Below, in pieces: positions 44,308 to 53,440 of a DNA stretch of 64,000 nucleotides. Location: assembly GCA_043228905.1 (NCBI GenBank), contig JBHGNT010000003.1, positions 23,560,001-23,624,000 on the forward strand, given 5' to 3'. A program made the position numbers and the translations under genes. The stretch is from Azolla caroliniana (lineage: Eukaryota; Polypodiophyta). Under the pieces are notes generated by a model, which was given only the letters and a program-made list of their open reading frames with translations, searched no databases and was not told where the DNA came from. Every line of letters starts with the position of its first letter. Position 1 is the first letter of the stretch.

Positions 44308-46668
44308 ATGGTGAACAATCCGCCCCTCGGCTGCTGCAGCAGCAAAGGGATAAGGGAGAGAGAATGGAGCGAGAAACCATGGAAACAAACCCTTAGCCTG
44401 CTGCTCGATGAATCGGGAACCGCAGTAGACGGCGATTCCAGCCTCTATGCGGCTCTGCTGCGACACTGCGGGAATTCCAGATCCCTCTTGGAGGGACGCC
44501 GCATCCATGCCCACATGAGTGGAAGTGGGCATCTCAGGAATCGCTACCTCAAGAACCTGCTCTTGCAGATGTATGCCAAATGTGGTGCTGTGCAGGATGC
44601 AACGGACCTCTTCGCCAAATTCAGCCAACCAGACGTGTTCTCCTGGACCTTCATCATCGCAGCTCATGCCCATACCCATGCCCATTACCACGATCATGGT
44701 ATCACTGCCTCACAACTTTTTCAACAAATGCAACAACAAGGGGAACTTCCCAATAACCATACTCTTGTTTACATTCTTTCCGTGTGTGCCAACCATATGT
44801 TGCTTCCACTCGGGAAGCTCATCCATGCTCTCGTTGTTGGGGGTAGGGATCATATGTCCAACGTCATGGTTCTCAGTTCTTTGATCAATATGTATGGAAA
44901 GTGTAGATGTTTATGTAATGCACTGCAGCTCTTCAATGGCATGCCTGACACCAGTGTGGTATCGTGGAATGTTCTGATCTCTGCATTTTTACAAGATGGT
45001 CATGGTGAGAAAGCCCTTGGCCTTTTCCAGCAAATGAAGGAGGAAGTTTGCATACCAACCAGGGTTACCTTCTTGGAGATTCTTGAGGCATGCACAATGG
45101 TATCATCCCTGGCAGATGGCAAACAGATTCACAGTATTATTCTGAGCTCAGGATTATTATCGACTGAAGTCACATTAGGAAACTCTATCATCAACATGTA
45201 TGCCAAATGTGGTGATTTCAAGAATGCATTCACTGTCTTTGACATGATGCTCGAACGAAATGTCACCACATGGAACACGATTATTTCAGTGTGCAACCAT
45301 CGCAACTGCATCAAAGACTGCTTGCAACTTTTTCAGCAAATGCAGCTGGAGTGTGTGATGCTGAATGAGTTAACCTACATCATCATTTTGTCTGTGTGTA
45401 ACAGCTCCTCGGCACTGTTGACAGGCAGAGAGATGCATGCTCGCCTGGTTAGATCTGGATTTGAACGCAACGTTGCCATAGGAACAAGTCTTATTAGTAT
45501 GTATAACAATTGTGGTGATTTGAAATCTGCAAGGGCAGTTTTTGATGCCATACCAGCGCATAATGTTATCTCGTGGAATGCCCTGATTACTGCATGCGTT
45601 CATCAAGGTGAAACTAAACTAGCTTATGAAATCTTTTTAGAGATGCAACATAAAGGTTTCAAGCCAGACAGAGTTACCATCATAAACATTTTAGACGCAT
45701 TTACTGGTGATGCGGCAATATCAGAAGGTGAACATCTCCATTGTGAAGTTGTGGAGTCTGGATGGGAATCTGATCTTGCCATAGCCACTGCCCTCATTGA
45801 TATGTATGGCAAGTGTAGCAAGATAGATGATGCACTACAGATTTTCGAATTAATGCCAGAGAGGAATATAGTCTCATGGACAGCGATGATCACAGCTTAC
45901 GGTCAGCATGGTCAAGGATGCCATGCATTGCAACTTTTTGAACAAATGAAAGCGAGTGGGTTGGTACCAGACAGAGTGTCACTTATTGGGGTTTTAGATG
46001 CATTTGCGAGCTATACTGCACTGGCTAAAGGAAAGCAGATACATGCATACATTTTGAATCAAGGCTTTGATTCAGATGTGGCTCTTACCAATAGTGTCAT
46101 CAATATGTATGCAAAGTGTGGCAGCTTGGAGGATTCATTGAAGGTATTCAGTCAAATGGATGAACCAAATGCCATCTCTTGGACCACCTTGATAGCAGCA
46201 TATGCTCAGCAGGGTCAGGGCAAGGAAGCTATGTCTATGTTTCTTCAAATGCAGTGTCATGGTATGGCCCCCGATGAGGTGACTCTACGAAGCATGCTTA
46301 CAGCTTGCAGCCATGGTGGTCTTGCAGTTGAAGGAAGCCAATGTTGGGCATCATTTATTAATAGCCTCAACAATATTGCATCTATTAGTCACTATAACAA
46401 TTTGATCGACCTCTTAGCGCGAACCGGGAAGCTGGCTGAGGGAGAACACTTGATTGATAAAATGCCATTCCATCCAACTTCAATGTCATGGTTGACATTA
46501 CTTGGTGCTTGCAAGACACACACTGATGTGGAGCGGGGAGAACGGGCAGCCAGAAATTTGTTTGCTCTTGGGTCTGAGAATGCTGCACCATATATATTGT
46601 TATCAAACATTCATGCTGCATCTGATAGTTTGGATGGAAGGAATCCCATGGTTCATGGACTACATTGA
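44308..46668 (+). CDS. PLS-class PPR protein, truncated E domain
   Basis: A single-exon frame of 786 aa. PPR proteins bind organellar RNA in a sequence-specific way; PLS types usually guide C-to-U editing. Six P-type motifs are visible by their cores: VFSWTFIIAA, VVSWNVLISAF, VTTWNTIISV, VISWNALITA, IVSWTAMITAY and AISWTTLIAAY. Between them lie L motifs (e.g. VTFLEILEACTMVSSLADGKQIH) and S motifs (NSIINMYAKCGDFKNAFTVFD). The C-terminus has an E1-like segment (SWLTLLGACKTHTDVERGERAARNL...YILLSNIHAAS), then stops without E2 or DYW. The first P motif has an odd His-rich insertion (AHAHTHAHYHDHG). ATG 44308 is the first Met of the frame; no obvious transit peptide is seen. Without a DYW it would need a partner deaminase, or it acts outside editing. 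Confidence 0.88.
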   Translation: MVNNPPLGCCSSKGIREREWSEKPWKQTLSLLLDESGTAVDGDSSLYAALLRHCGNSRSLLEGRRIHAHMSGSGHLRNRYLKNLLLQMYAKCGAVQDATDLFAKFSQPDVFSWTFIIAAHAHTHAHYHDHGITASQLFQQMQQQGELPNNHTLVYILSVCANHMLLPLGKLIHALVVGGRDHMSNVMVLSSLINMYGKCRCLCNALQLFNGMPDTSVVSWNVLISAFLQDGHGEKALGLFQQMKEEVCIPTRVTFLEILEACTMVSSLADGKQIHSIILSSGLLSTEVTLGNSIINMYAKCGDFKNAFTVFDMMLERNVTTWNTIISVCNHRNCIKDCLQLFQQMQLECVMLNELTYIIILSVCNSSSALLTGREMHARLVRSGFERNVAIGTSLISMYNNCGDLKSARAVFDAIPAHNVISWNALITACVHQGETKLAYEIFLEMQHKGFKPDRVTIINILDAFTGDAAISEGEHLHCEVVESGWESDLAIATALIDMYGKCSKIDDALQIFELMPERNIVSWTAMITAYGQHGQGCHALQLFEQMKASGLVPDRVSLIGVLDAFASYTALAKGKQIHAYILNQGFDSDVALTNSVINMYAKCGSLEDSLKVFSQMDEPNAISWTTLIAAYAQQGQGKEAMSMFLQMQCHGMAPDEVTLRSMLTACSHGGLAVEGSQCWASFINSLNNIASISHYNNLIDLLARTGKLAEGEHLIDKMPFHPTSMSWLTLLGACKTHTDVERGERAARNLFALGSENAAPYILLSNIHAASDSLDGRNPMVHGLH

Positions 46669-48349
46669 TATGGCAATTCAGTTGAGTCTTGCAAGGCTGG
46701 CTCCAATATTTTGAAGTACCATCTCTAAACAGAAAATAGGATAAGGTTTTTGTGCAGAAATGTCTATCTCAATTGTGGTAAAAACATCCTAATATCTGAA
46801 TGCAATTCCCCTGAAAGTCTTTTGCAAAGATATTTCACTAAAACCGCACGATTCCCATCATTCCATGTTAGAAAGTTTGGCATCAATTTTGTCATGAAAG
46901 ACTAAAAAGAACATGCGTCTATCACTAGCATGGGGGAGAGGAAGTCTCAATAAGCACCAATAGCTTGAAGGAGCCAAATGGATGATGTTCTCGCTTACAG
47001 TTTAACGATATATGCTAGTCAAGCCTATCTTGAAGGCTACGAATACATTCGATGGGATTCCAATTATAGAGCACTACAATTGCATGGTTGACCTTTGCAG
47101 ATGTTTTGCGAGTTTAACAAAGACAACATGTGTTTATTGCAAGACTGACACCATATGGGTGTTTTCACATATGACCCCCCTAGTGTCTTATGCCTTGTTT
47201 GATGCATTTACATGTGGGGATGCCTACACTTTACCCATTTGACACATCAACTAAAGTAAAAGGGTCTGTAAAAATGTGAGCTTTCAATCCATTGCCACCC
47301 AAACAAGGCTTGTTATTCCGGCCCAAGGGACCATTGCAATACATACACCAAACTTTATCAAAGAACATAAGAGCTTTATGTTCAAAGGAACAAGAGACAA
47401 TATTGTAAAACGCTTGTGGGTCCGCATTTTATTCTCAACATATTTTGGCGGTACCATTGTTTAATCCTTATTTATAAATGAGAGGTTCTCCTCACACAAA
47501 AGATAGTTGTGTGATCACAAAATACTTCGAAAGATTGCAAGATTGCCTTTGTATTGTCTTTCATGTTATGCATGACCTCATCAATACATTCTTTTGTTTC
47601 ATTCTTGTTCGCCTCTATTATACCACACAACAAGGTATTGGCAATCTTTCATAAGTTCTCCTAGTTAGGATCATCCTCATGACTCTCTTCTACATGTGTC
47701 CAATTTTTCTAATGATTTCCTTAACATCCTTAAGCCTTTTGAAACTCCCTTATTCTTTGCTTAAAGAAGTATACCCTAACACAAATTTGCTCTTTTGAGA
47801 AGCAATTATTTCCATGCCCATGTCCCCCATGGATTATGAGGAATCCATGTTCATGTCCTCTATCCAAGATATAATAAGAGAATTTTAATGGAATAAGTAA
47901 GAAGACAAGAACTCCTTGATTTGAACCATACTCGAGAATGCATTGGCAAACATTCTTTTTCATACAAATGCAAACGAATGCGTATGCTATCAAAACATTC
48001 TTATGCTTTTTTTACACTTTTTACCTTATAATAAATAATGAATACAAAAGTATGGTATTTACCATACTTCGAGGGTGTTTACATGAATGCGAATGCACGT
48101 ATGGTTCAAACTTCATACTATGATTTGGACTCTCTCTCTATGAGAGGCTTGGATGGAAATGAAACTAGGCCTAGTACAAAGTAATTTCCTTTATCGAATA
48201 TGTTACACCATAACACATTTTGTACAATATTAGAACTCTTTTTAAGTTCTATTTTTATTTCAATGATTGGGTAGACACCCTATTTTATTGTACACCAATT
48301 GTCCCATGGGCCAATTTTTGGCCTTAGAAGACGGTAATATATCTTTCTT

Positions 48350-48389
<40 letters not shown>

Positions 48390-48454
48390 TCTCAAAACCA
48401 CACAATTAAATTAATTACATGTAAAAACCACCATTACAAGAATGATGCCCTCTC
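46669..48454. other. Intergenic, contains a PPR scrap
   Basis: 3' flank of the first PPR gene. Apart from the fragment at 47012-47110, and CT microsatellites near 48350-48395, I see nothing recognisable. Confidence 0.4.
47012..47110 (+). pseudogene. PPR E-domain fragment
   Basis: One frame reads IPIIEHYNCMVDLCR. This is the phrase (P-x-x-EHYxCMVDLxxR) that opens the post-repeat part of PLS-class PPR proteins; compare FPTLEHYTCMVDLYCR in the gene at 50516. The preceding bases read EGYEYIRWDSN in another frame, consistent with a frameshifted remnant. No repeats remain around it. Confidence 0.5.
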
Positions 48455-48690
48455 TACATAAGTAGAGAGACATTCTAGAGTATGATAGAAAAGTTGAATA
48501 CTGACAAAATGAAATAATCCCCATATGTTCTAGCATCCATAATTTCCACATAATATATACCGTTCAACTTACATTAAGTAGATAGACATTCTAGAGTATA
48601 ATTAAAAAAGTTGAATACCCACATAGTGAAATAATCCCCATATGTCCTAGCATCGATAATTGCCACATAAATATACCTTTCAACTTTTTA
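48455..48690. repeat. Diverged 116-bp tandem duplication
   Basis: Two adjacent copies contain GACATTCTAGAGTAT(G/A)AT, AAGTTGAATAC, GAAATAATCCCCATATGT(T/C)CTAGCATC and CCACATAA. The step between equivalent bases is 116. Non-coding. Confidence 0.85.
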
Positions 48691-49009
48691 ATGTATAGAG
48701 TTACTTCATGTCCACCATCAAACATGAAAACATTGTGCATGTTCTAATTAAATACCGCAAACCTTAATAACATAAAAAATGGCACATGATTTCCATCTCA
48801 TTCTTGGTCCATTTTGTCATATATTGGTTGAAGATCCTTTGTCTTGGCACTGGCAACAAGAAGACAAACTTGTCATATTTTCAATAAAGATTTCCAAATA
48901 GCATATGCAATAAGGCATTGAATGAATAAATGATGTATATTGTCTTCCAATCGAACAAATGCAAAAGACACATGTGCATGATGCCAACTCTCTCTCTCTC
49001 TCTCTCTCT

Positions 49010-49150
49010 AGCCATTGGCTTGGTGGTTTACACCATCCCATCATAGCCATAAATTTGAGAGAACCCAAGTTTGATCCTTGCCATGGGCTAGTCCTTGTCT
49101 CATATGCCGCAATGGATCTCCTCTTCACATTAAAAAGATATAGACCTATC
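49010..49150 (+). mobile_element. tRNA-derived SINE copy (best-preserved of its family here)
   Basis: A-box TGGCTTGGTGG lies at 49016-49026 and the B-box-like AAGTTTGATCC at 49067-49077, a spacing fitting an internal Pol III promoter. Then come CTTGCCATGGGCTAG, a body of about 40 bp, and the tail CACATTAAAAAGATATAGACC. It is preceded by a (CT)n microsatellite. The same order of blocks occurs at 8.3, 8.7, 26.5 and 37.7 kb. Confidence 0.7.
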
Positions 49151-49675
49151 AATGGAAGTTTTGACGTGATAAATAAATTCCTACACTTTGGGGTCCCATA
49201 ATAGAAGCTATGTGTGAGCCAAACTATTAATAGGAACCCTCGTTTTCTAAGCTAAAAGGAATGATGCCTAATAGAGGGCTAACTCTTGCGTAATAAGATG
49301 TTTGCGGTATTTCATGCGTAGGCTTTACTCTCAAAACAAATAGAGTTTTAGCTATCTATCTCTCCCTCACACATTTTGGTATTAGAAGATGTTAATATTT
49401 CTCTCTCATTTGTTTTTTCTACTCTCTCTCTCTCACACACACACATTAAGCTTTGACTCTCATCTCAAATTAAGATCTAAAACCCTAAGTTTCTATATTA
49501 GATATTTGCACTTCATACTTTATTAAGGGTAATTGGCTTCCATTAGTGAATAATAATATGTTGTATTTCTTTTATTAATAAAGTAAGTAGTCAATCTTGA
49601 GAATGAAGGTAAAGTCGTTTTGGAAATATTGGTTTAATTAATTACTTTGGGTGTTAGAGTGAGCATAAGAGGATT

Positions 49676-49880
49676 AAAAAAGCACCTTCTTAACAGGGGT
49701 CCACATGCACCCTCTTAAGAGACGTTTCACACGCACCCTCTAAAAATGCACCTTCCTAAGGGGCGTTTCACACGTACGCTCTTGAAATGCACCTTCTTAA
49801 GAGGCGTTTCACGTGCGGCCTCTTGAAATAGACCTTCTTAAGAGGCGTTTCACATGAATCCTCTTCAAATGCGCTTTCTT
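49676..49880. repeat. 41-bp minisatellite upstream of the second PPR gene
   Basis: About five units of a 41-bp repeat, consensus ATGCACCTTCTTAAGAGGCG then TTTCACGTGCGGCCTCTTGAA, with point changes and some shortened first units. Each holds the palindrome TCTTAAGA and a complementary pair (TTAAGAGG / CCTCTT) able to form a hairpin. It ends about 40 bp before an ATG at 49919, in the probable promoter or leader of the PPR gene. Confidence 0.85.
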
Positions 49881-49918
49881 CAGTTTGTAGAGTCCAGGAG
49901 AGAGAGAGATCAGGTCCC

Positions 49919-50110
49919 ATGGAGCTTCTTCTACTGAAGATGACGGAGAAGAAGACGACTCCTACAGGAGCGAGAGAAGGAGAGCATTGCTTGGGTTTCT
50001 CCTGGAAGGAATACCTCAGAGACCCCAAAATCTGGGGTTTTCTTGGTGGCAGGATTATGGGTTTTCTGAAGATTCCGTCGTTTGCCCTCTGCCATTTCTT
50101 CATTGGTCAA
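49919..50110 (+). other. Possible 5' leader exon or short upstream ORF of the PPR gene
   Basis: An ATG frame encodes MELLLLKMTEKKTTPTGARE...FFIGQ and meets a plausible donor (GGTCAAG/GTACTTATG) at about 50110. A matching acceptor (GTGTTGTGCATCAG) lies at about 50433. Spliced in this way the frame ends at TAG near 50506, just before the PPR start at 50516. It is therefore either 5' UTR with an upstream ORF or an unrelated short peptide. No family is recognised. Confidence 0.3.
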
Positions 50111-50515
50111 GGTACTTATGCTTCCACGCAGTAAATTAAACCGTAGAAACCTGACAGAGTGAACTACAAAGCTCGTAACCATAAAACCCTTTAATTTAAA
50201 ACTCTGAACTAAACTTTATGCCCTAAAACGTAAACCTTAAGCTTTGAACAATACAACCTTAAAATCTAAACTGTACAGTTAAAGTTCTGACAGAGAAGTT
50301 ACTAAAAACGCAAACGTAAACCCTACAATTCTGAAACTCTAAACCTAAGCTATAAAACCATAAAACCCTAAACCATTGCAGCTTTCATTTTTATATAAAT
50401 TTACTTAAGAGTTTATAATTTGTGTTGTGCATCAGCATTCCATCACCGGCAGATAATGGCATCTACAACCCATCTTGGGCTCCGCAAGAATAATATGCTA
50501 AGATAGAGGGTTCTG

Positions 50516-53440
50516 ATGAGAACACTAGAAAAGAAAGAGGCGAACAATGTGACTTATCAGAAATGTGAAGTGGGTAATACTGGGTTTGATACTCTAATTG
50601 CCCAACTTAAAGCTTGTACAAAAGCAAAGGATCTGCAAAAAGGTCGAAATCTACATTCTTTTATTTTGATAAATGGTCTCCTTGAAAAAAGCATTGTCAT
50701 AGGAAATACTCTTGTCAATATGTATGCTAAATGTGGCACTCTTTCAAAAGCACATGAAATATTTGATGATCTTCCAGTAAAGGATGTTGTATCATGGAAT
50801 GCATTAATAGCGGGATATGCTCATCATGGACACGCTGAAGAAGCATTGAAATGCTTTGAGTTAATGCAACTTAGGGGCTTCTCTCCAAATTCAGTCACAA
50901 TTTTAAGCATATTGAAAGCTTGCAGTAGCATTGGAGAACTAAACAAGGGTTGTGAAATACATGCAAAAATTGCTAAGGAAGCTTTGTTAGTGAAAGAAAT
51001 GGCTATTTGTACTGCATTGGTAGATATGTATGGTAAATATGGAGAACTTGCAAAAGCACAAGCAGTATTCAGTGATCTTCCAATGCAAGATGTGGTCTCA
51101 TGGAATGCATTGATTGCCGGATATTCCCAACATGGATATGGCGAAGAAGCCCTATACTGGTTTGAACAGATGAAACATGAAGGTTTTGCCCCGGACGCTG
51201 TCACATTCTCATGTATCTTGAAAGCTTGTGCAAGTATTGTTTCAATTGACAAGGGTCAAGAAGTACATGCTAACATTGTTGGAGAAAGGTTATTGGGAAA
51301 GAATACTATTGTTGGCACTGCGCTTGTAGATATGTATGCCAAATGTGGCTTGGTGGAGAAAGCCCAAGAAGTGTTTGATGAACTCCCCAATTGGAACATT
51401 ATATCATGGAATGCACTTATCGCAGGATATACCCAACATGGGCATAGCACAGAAGCATTGAAGTGTTTAGAGAGGATGGAACATGGAGGTCTTTCTCCAG
51501 ATCCTATTACATATGTTTGTGTCTTGAAAGCTTGTGCGGATGTTCAAGACATAAACAAGGGCCAAGAACTACATTTTGAGATTGTTAAATATGGATTATT
51601 AAGCAAAGACACAATTCTTGGTAATGCATTGGTGGACATGTATGCTAAATGTGGGTTTCTTGCAAAAGCACAAGATGTGTTTCATAAGCTTCCAATGCGG
51701 AATGTGGTCTCATGGAATGTACTAATCACTGGATATGTGCAACATGGAGATGCTGAGGAAGCATTGAGTTGCTTTGAAAAGATGCAAGTTGAGAATACCT
51801 CTCCAAATGATGTCACCTTCCTATCTATTTTAAAAGCATGTGGTCTACTTGGAGCATTGGAAAAGGGCCAAGAAATATATACTCAAATTAAAAAAGGTGG
51901 CTTACTTCGAGAAAATAACGGTGTTGGCTCAGCACTAGTTGATATGTATGTTAAATGTGGCTTGCTTGAAAGAGCACAAGCAGTGTTTGATGAACTTCCA
52001 CATTGGGATGTGGTGTCATGGACATCACTTATTGCAGGATATGCAGAACATGGGCATTGTGATGAAGCTCTAAAATGTTTTCAATGGTTGGAACTCAAGG
52101 GTCTCTTCCTTGATCTGGTTACCTTTGTTTGCATGTTGAAGGCATGTGCGAGCATCAGGCTAGCTAATAAAGGTCAAGAATTACATACGAAGATTGTTCG
52201 AGAGGGTGTATTAGATAAAGATACAGTTGTTGGTACTGCATTAGTGGATATGTATGCCATTTGTGGCATGCTTTTAGATGCACAAAAGGTGTTTGAAAAG
52301 TTATCTATTCGAGATGTAGCTGCATGGAATGCATTAATTGCAGGATATGTACAATATGGTTTCAGTGAGGAAGCAATTAATTGTTTTGAAAATATGAGGC
52401 AGTTAGCCTACTCTCCAGATGTAACAACCTTTGCATGTATACTGAAAGCATGTGGGAGCACAGGAAACGTAGAAAAGGGTGAAGAAATACATGTTGAAAT
52501 CAGTAGGCAAGGCTCACTAGGGAAAGATACTATAGTTGGCACTGCATTGGTGGACATGTATGCTAAATGTGGCTTGCTTGCAAAAGCACAGCAAGTGTTT
52601 GACGAACTTTCAATCCGGAATGTTATCTCATGGAATGCGTTAATAACTGGATATGCCCTTCAGGAGTGTAATGAAGAAGCACTGAATTGTTTTATGAGTA
52701 TGCAACTAGAGGGCCTCTTCCCAGATGAGGTTACTTTCCTTCCTAGCCTGAAAGCTTGTGGAAGCATAGTAGCACCTTTGAAGGGCCAAAAGATGCATCT
52801 AGAGATTGTGAAGGTAGGGTTGCTGGAGAAAAATAACGTTCTTGGTAATGTGTTAGTTGACATGTATGCCAAATGTGGCTTGGTTGCTGAAGCACAGGAA
52901 TCATTTGATACCCTGCAAGTTAAGGATGTGGCCTCATGGAATGCCCTAATTTCAGGGTATGCCCAGCTTGGAAATGACGAGGTAGCTTTTTGTACATTCA
53001 CAAAAATGGTAGGAGAAGGTAAAGAGCCAAATTTGGCAACATTTACTATCCTATTGAATACCTGTAGTCATACTGGTCAACTAGACCAAGCATGCATGTA
53101 CTTCGATTCTATGAACAGTAGCTACTCTTGTTTTCCTACTCTAGAGCACTATACATGCATGGTTGATCTCTATTGCCGTTCTGGACAAGTAGAACAAACG
53201 ATGGCTGTGATAATAGATATGCCATTTCATGCTGACCTTACGATCTGGAACACTTTATTAGGTGCCTGTCAAAAATGGGGCAATGTACAGTTGGGGATAT
53301 TAGCATTTGAGCATGTGATTCAGCTGGATGAGAAGGATGCTGTAGCTTATGTCTCTCTGAGCAATATTTTTGCAGCTTCTGGCAAACAAGGAGATTCAGA
53401 GAAAATTGAGGCCATACTTGGGAATAAAAGAATCACTTAG
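50516..53440 (+). CDS. PLS-class PPR protein with eight regular triplets, E-type end
   Basis: A single-exon frame of 974 aa, expected to bind organellar RNA. Eight P motifs are seen by their cores (VVSWNALIAGY x2, IISWNALIAGY, VVSWNVLITGY, VVSWTSLIAGY, VAAWNALIAGY, VISWNALITGY, VASWNALISGY). Each is followed by an L motif (VTFxxILKACxSxxxxxKGQExH) and an S motif (ALVDMYAKCGLxxKAQxVFDEL) in almost strict 102-residue register. The array ends in an E1-like part (FPTLEHYTCMVDLYCRSGQVEQ...IWNTLLGACQKWGNVQLG...YVSLSNIFAASGKQ) and stops at KRIT, without E2 or DYW. ATG 50516 is used because a stop lies just upstream; residues 1-25 do not look like a strong transit peptide, so a missing 5' exon is possible. 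Confidence 0.92.
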   Translation: MRTLEKKEANNVTYQKCEVGNTGFDTLIAQLKACTKAKDLQKGRNLHSFILINGLLEKSIVIGNTLVNMYAKCGTLSKAHEIFDDLPVKDVVSWNALIAGYAHHGHAEEALKCFELMQLRGFSPNSVTILSILKACSSIGELNKGCEIHAKIAKEALLVKEMAICTALVDMYGKYGELAKAQAVFSDLPMQDVVSWNALIAGYSQHGYGEEALYWFEQMKHEGFAPDAVTFSCILKACASIVSIDKGQEVHANIVGERLLGKNTIVGTALVDMYAKCGLVEKAQEVFDELPNWNIISWNALIAGYTQHGHSTEALKCLERMEHGGLSPDPITYVCVLKACADVQDINKGQELHFEIVKYGLLSKDTILGNALVDMYAKCGFLAKAQDVFHKLPMRNVVSWNVLITGYVQHGDAEEALSCFEKMQVENTSPNDVTFLSILKACGLLGALEKGQEIYTQIKKGGLLRENNGVGSALVDMYVKCGLLERAQAVFDELPHWDVVSWTSLIAGYAEHGHCDEALKCFQWLELKGLFLDLVTFVCMLKACASIRLANKGQELHTKIVREGVLDKDTVVGTALVDMYAICGMLLDAQKVFEKLSIRDVAAWNALIAGYVQYGFSEEAINCFENMRQLAYSPDVTTFACILKACGSTGNVEKGEEIHVEISRQGSLGKDTIVGTALVDMYAKCGLLAKAQQVFDELSIRNVISWNALITGYALQECNEEALNCFMSMQLEGLFPDEVTFLPSLKACGSIVAPLKGQKMHLEIVKVGLLEKNNVLGNVLVDMYAKCGLVAEAQESFDTLQVKDVASWNALISGYAQLGNDEVAFCTFTKMVGEGKEPNLATFTILLNTCSHTGQLDQACMYFDSMNSSYSCFPTLEHYTCMVDLYCRSGQVEQTMAVIIDMPFHADLTIWNTLLGACQKWGNVQLGILAFEHVIQLDEKDAVAYVSLSNIFAASGKQGDSEKIEAILGNKRIT

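Noticed and set aside
43949-44697. Frames on both strands around the start of the first PPR gene
   Set aside because: Shadows of the PPR frame and of GC-rich leader sequence with no family features.
49016-49080. tRNA gene suggested by A and B boxes
   Set aside because: No acceptor stem or anticodon arm can be paired by eye, and the block recurs at several places with a common tail, so it is a SINE.
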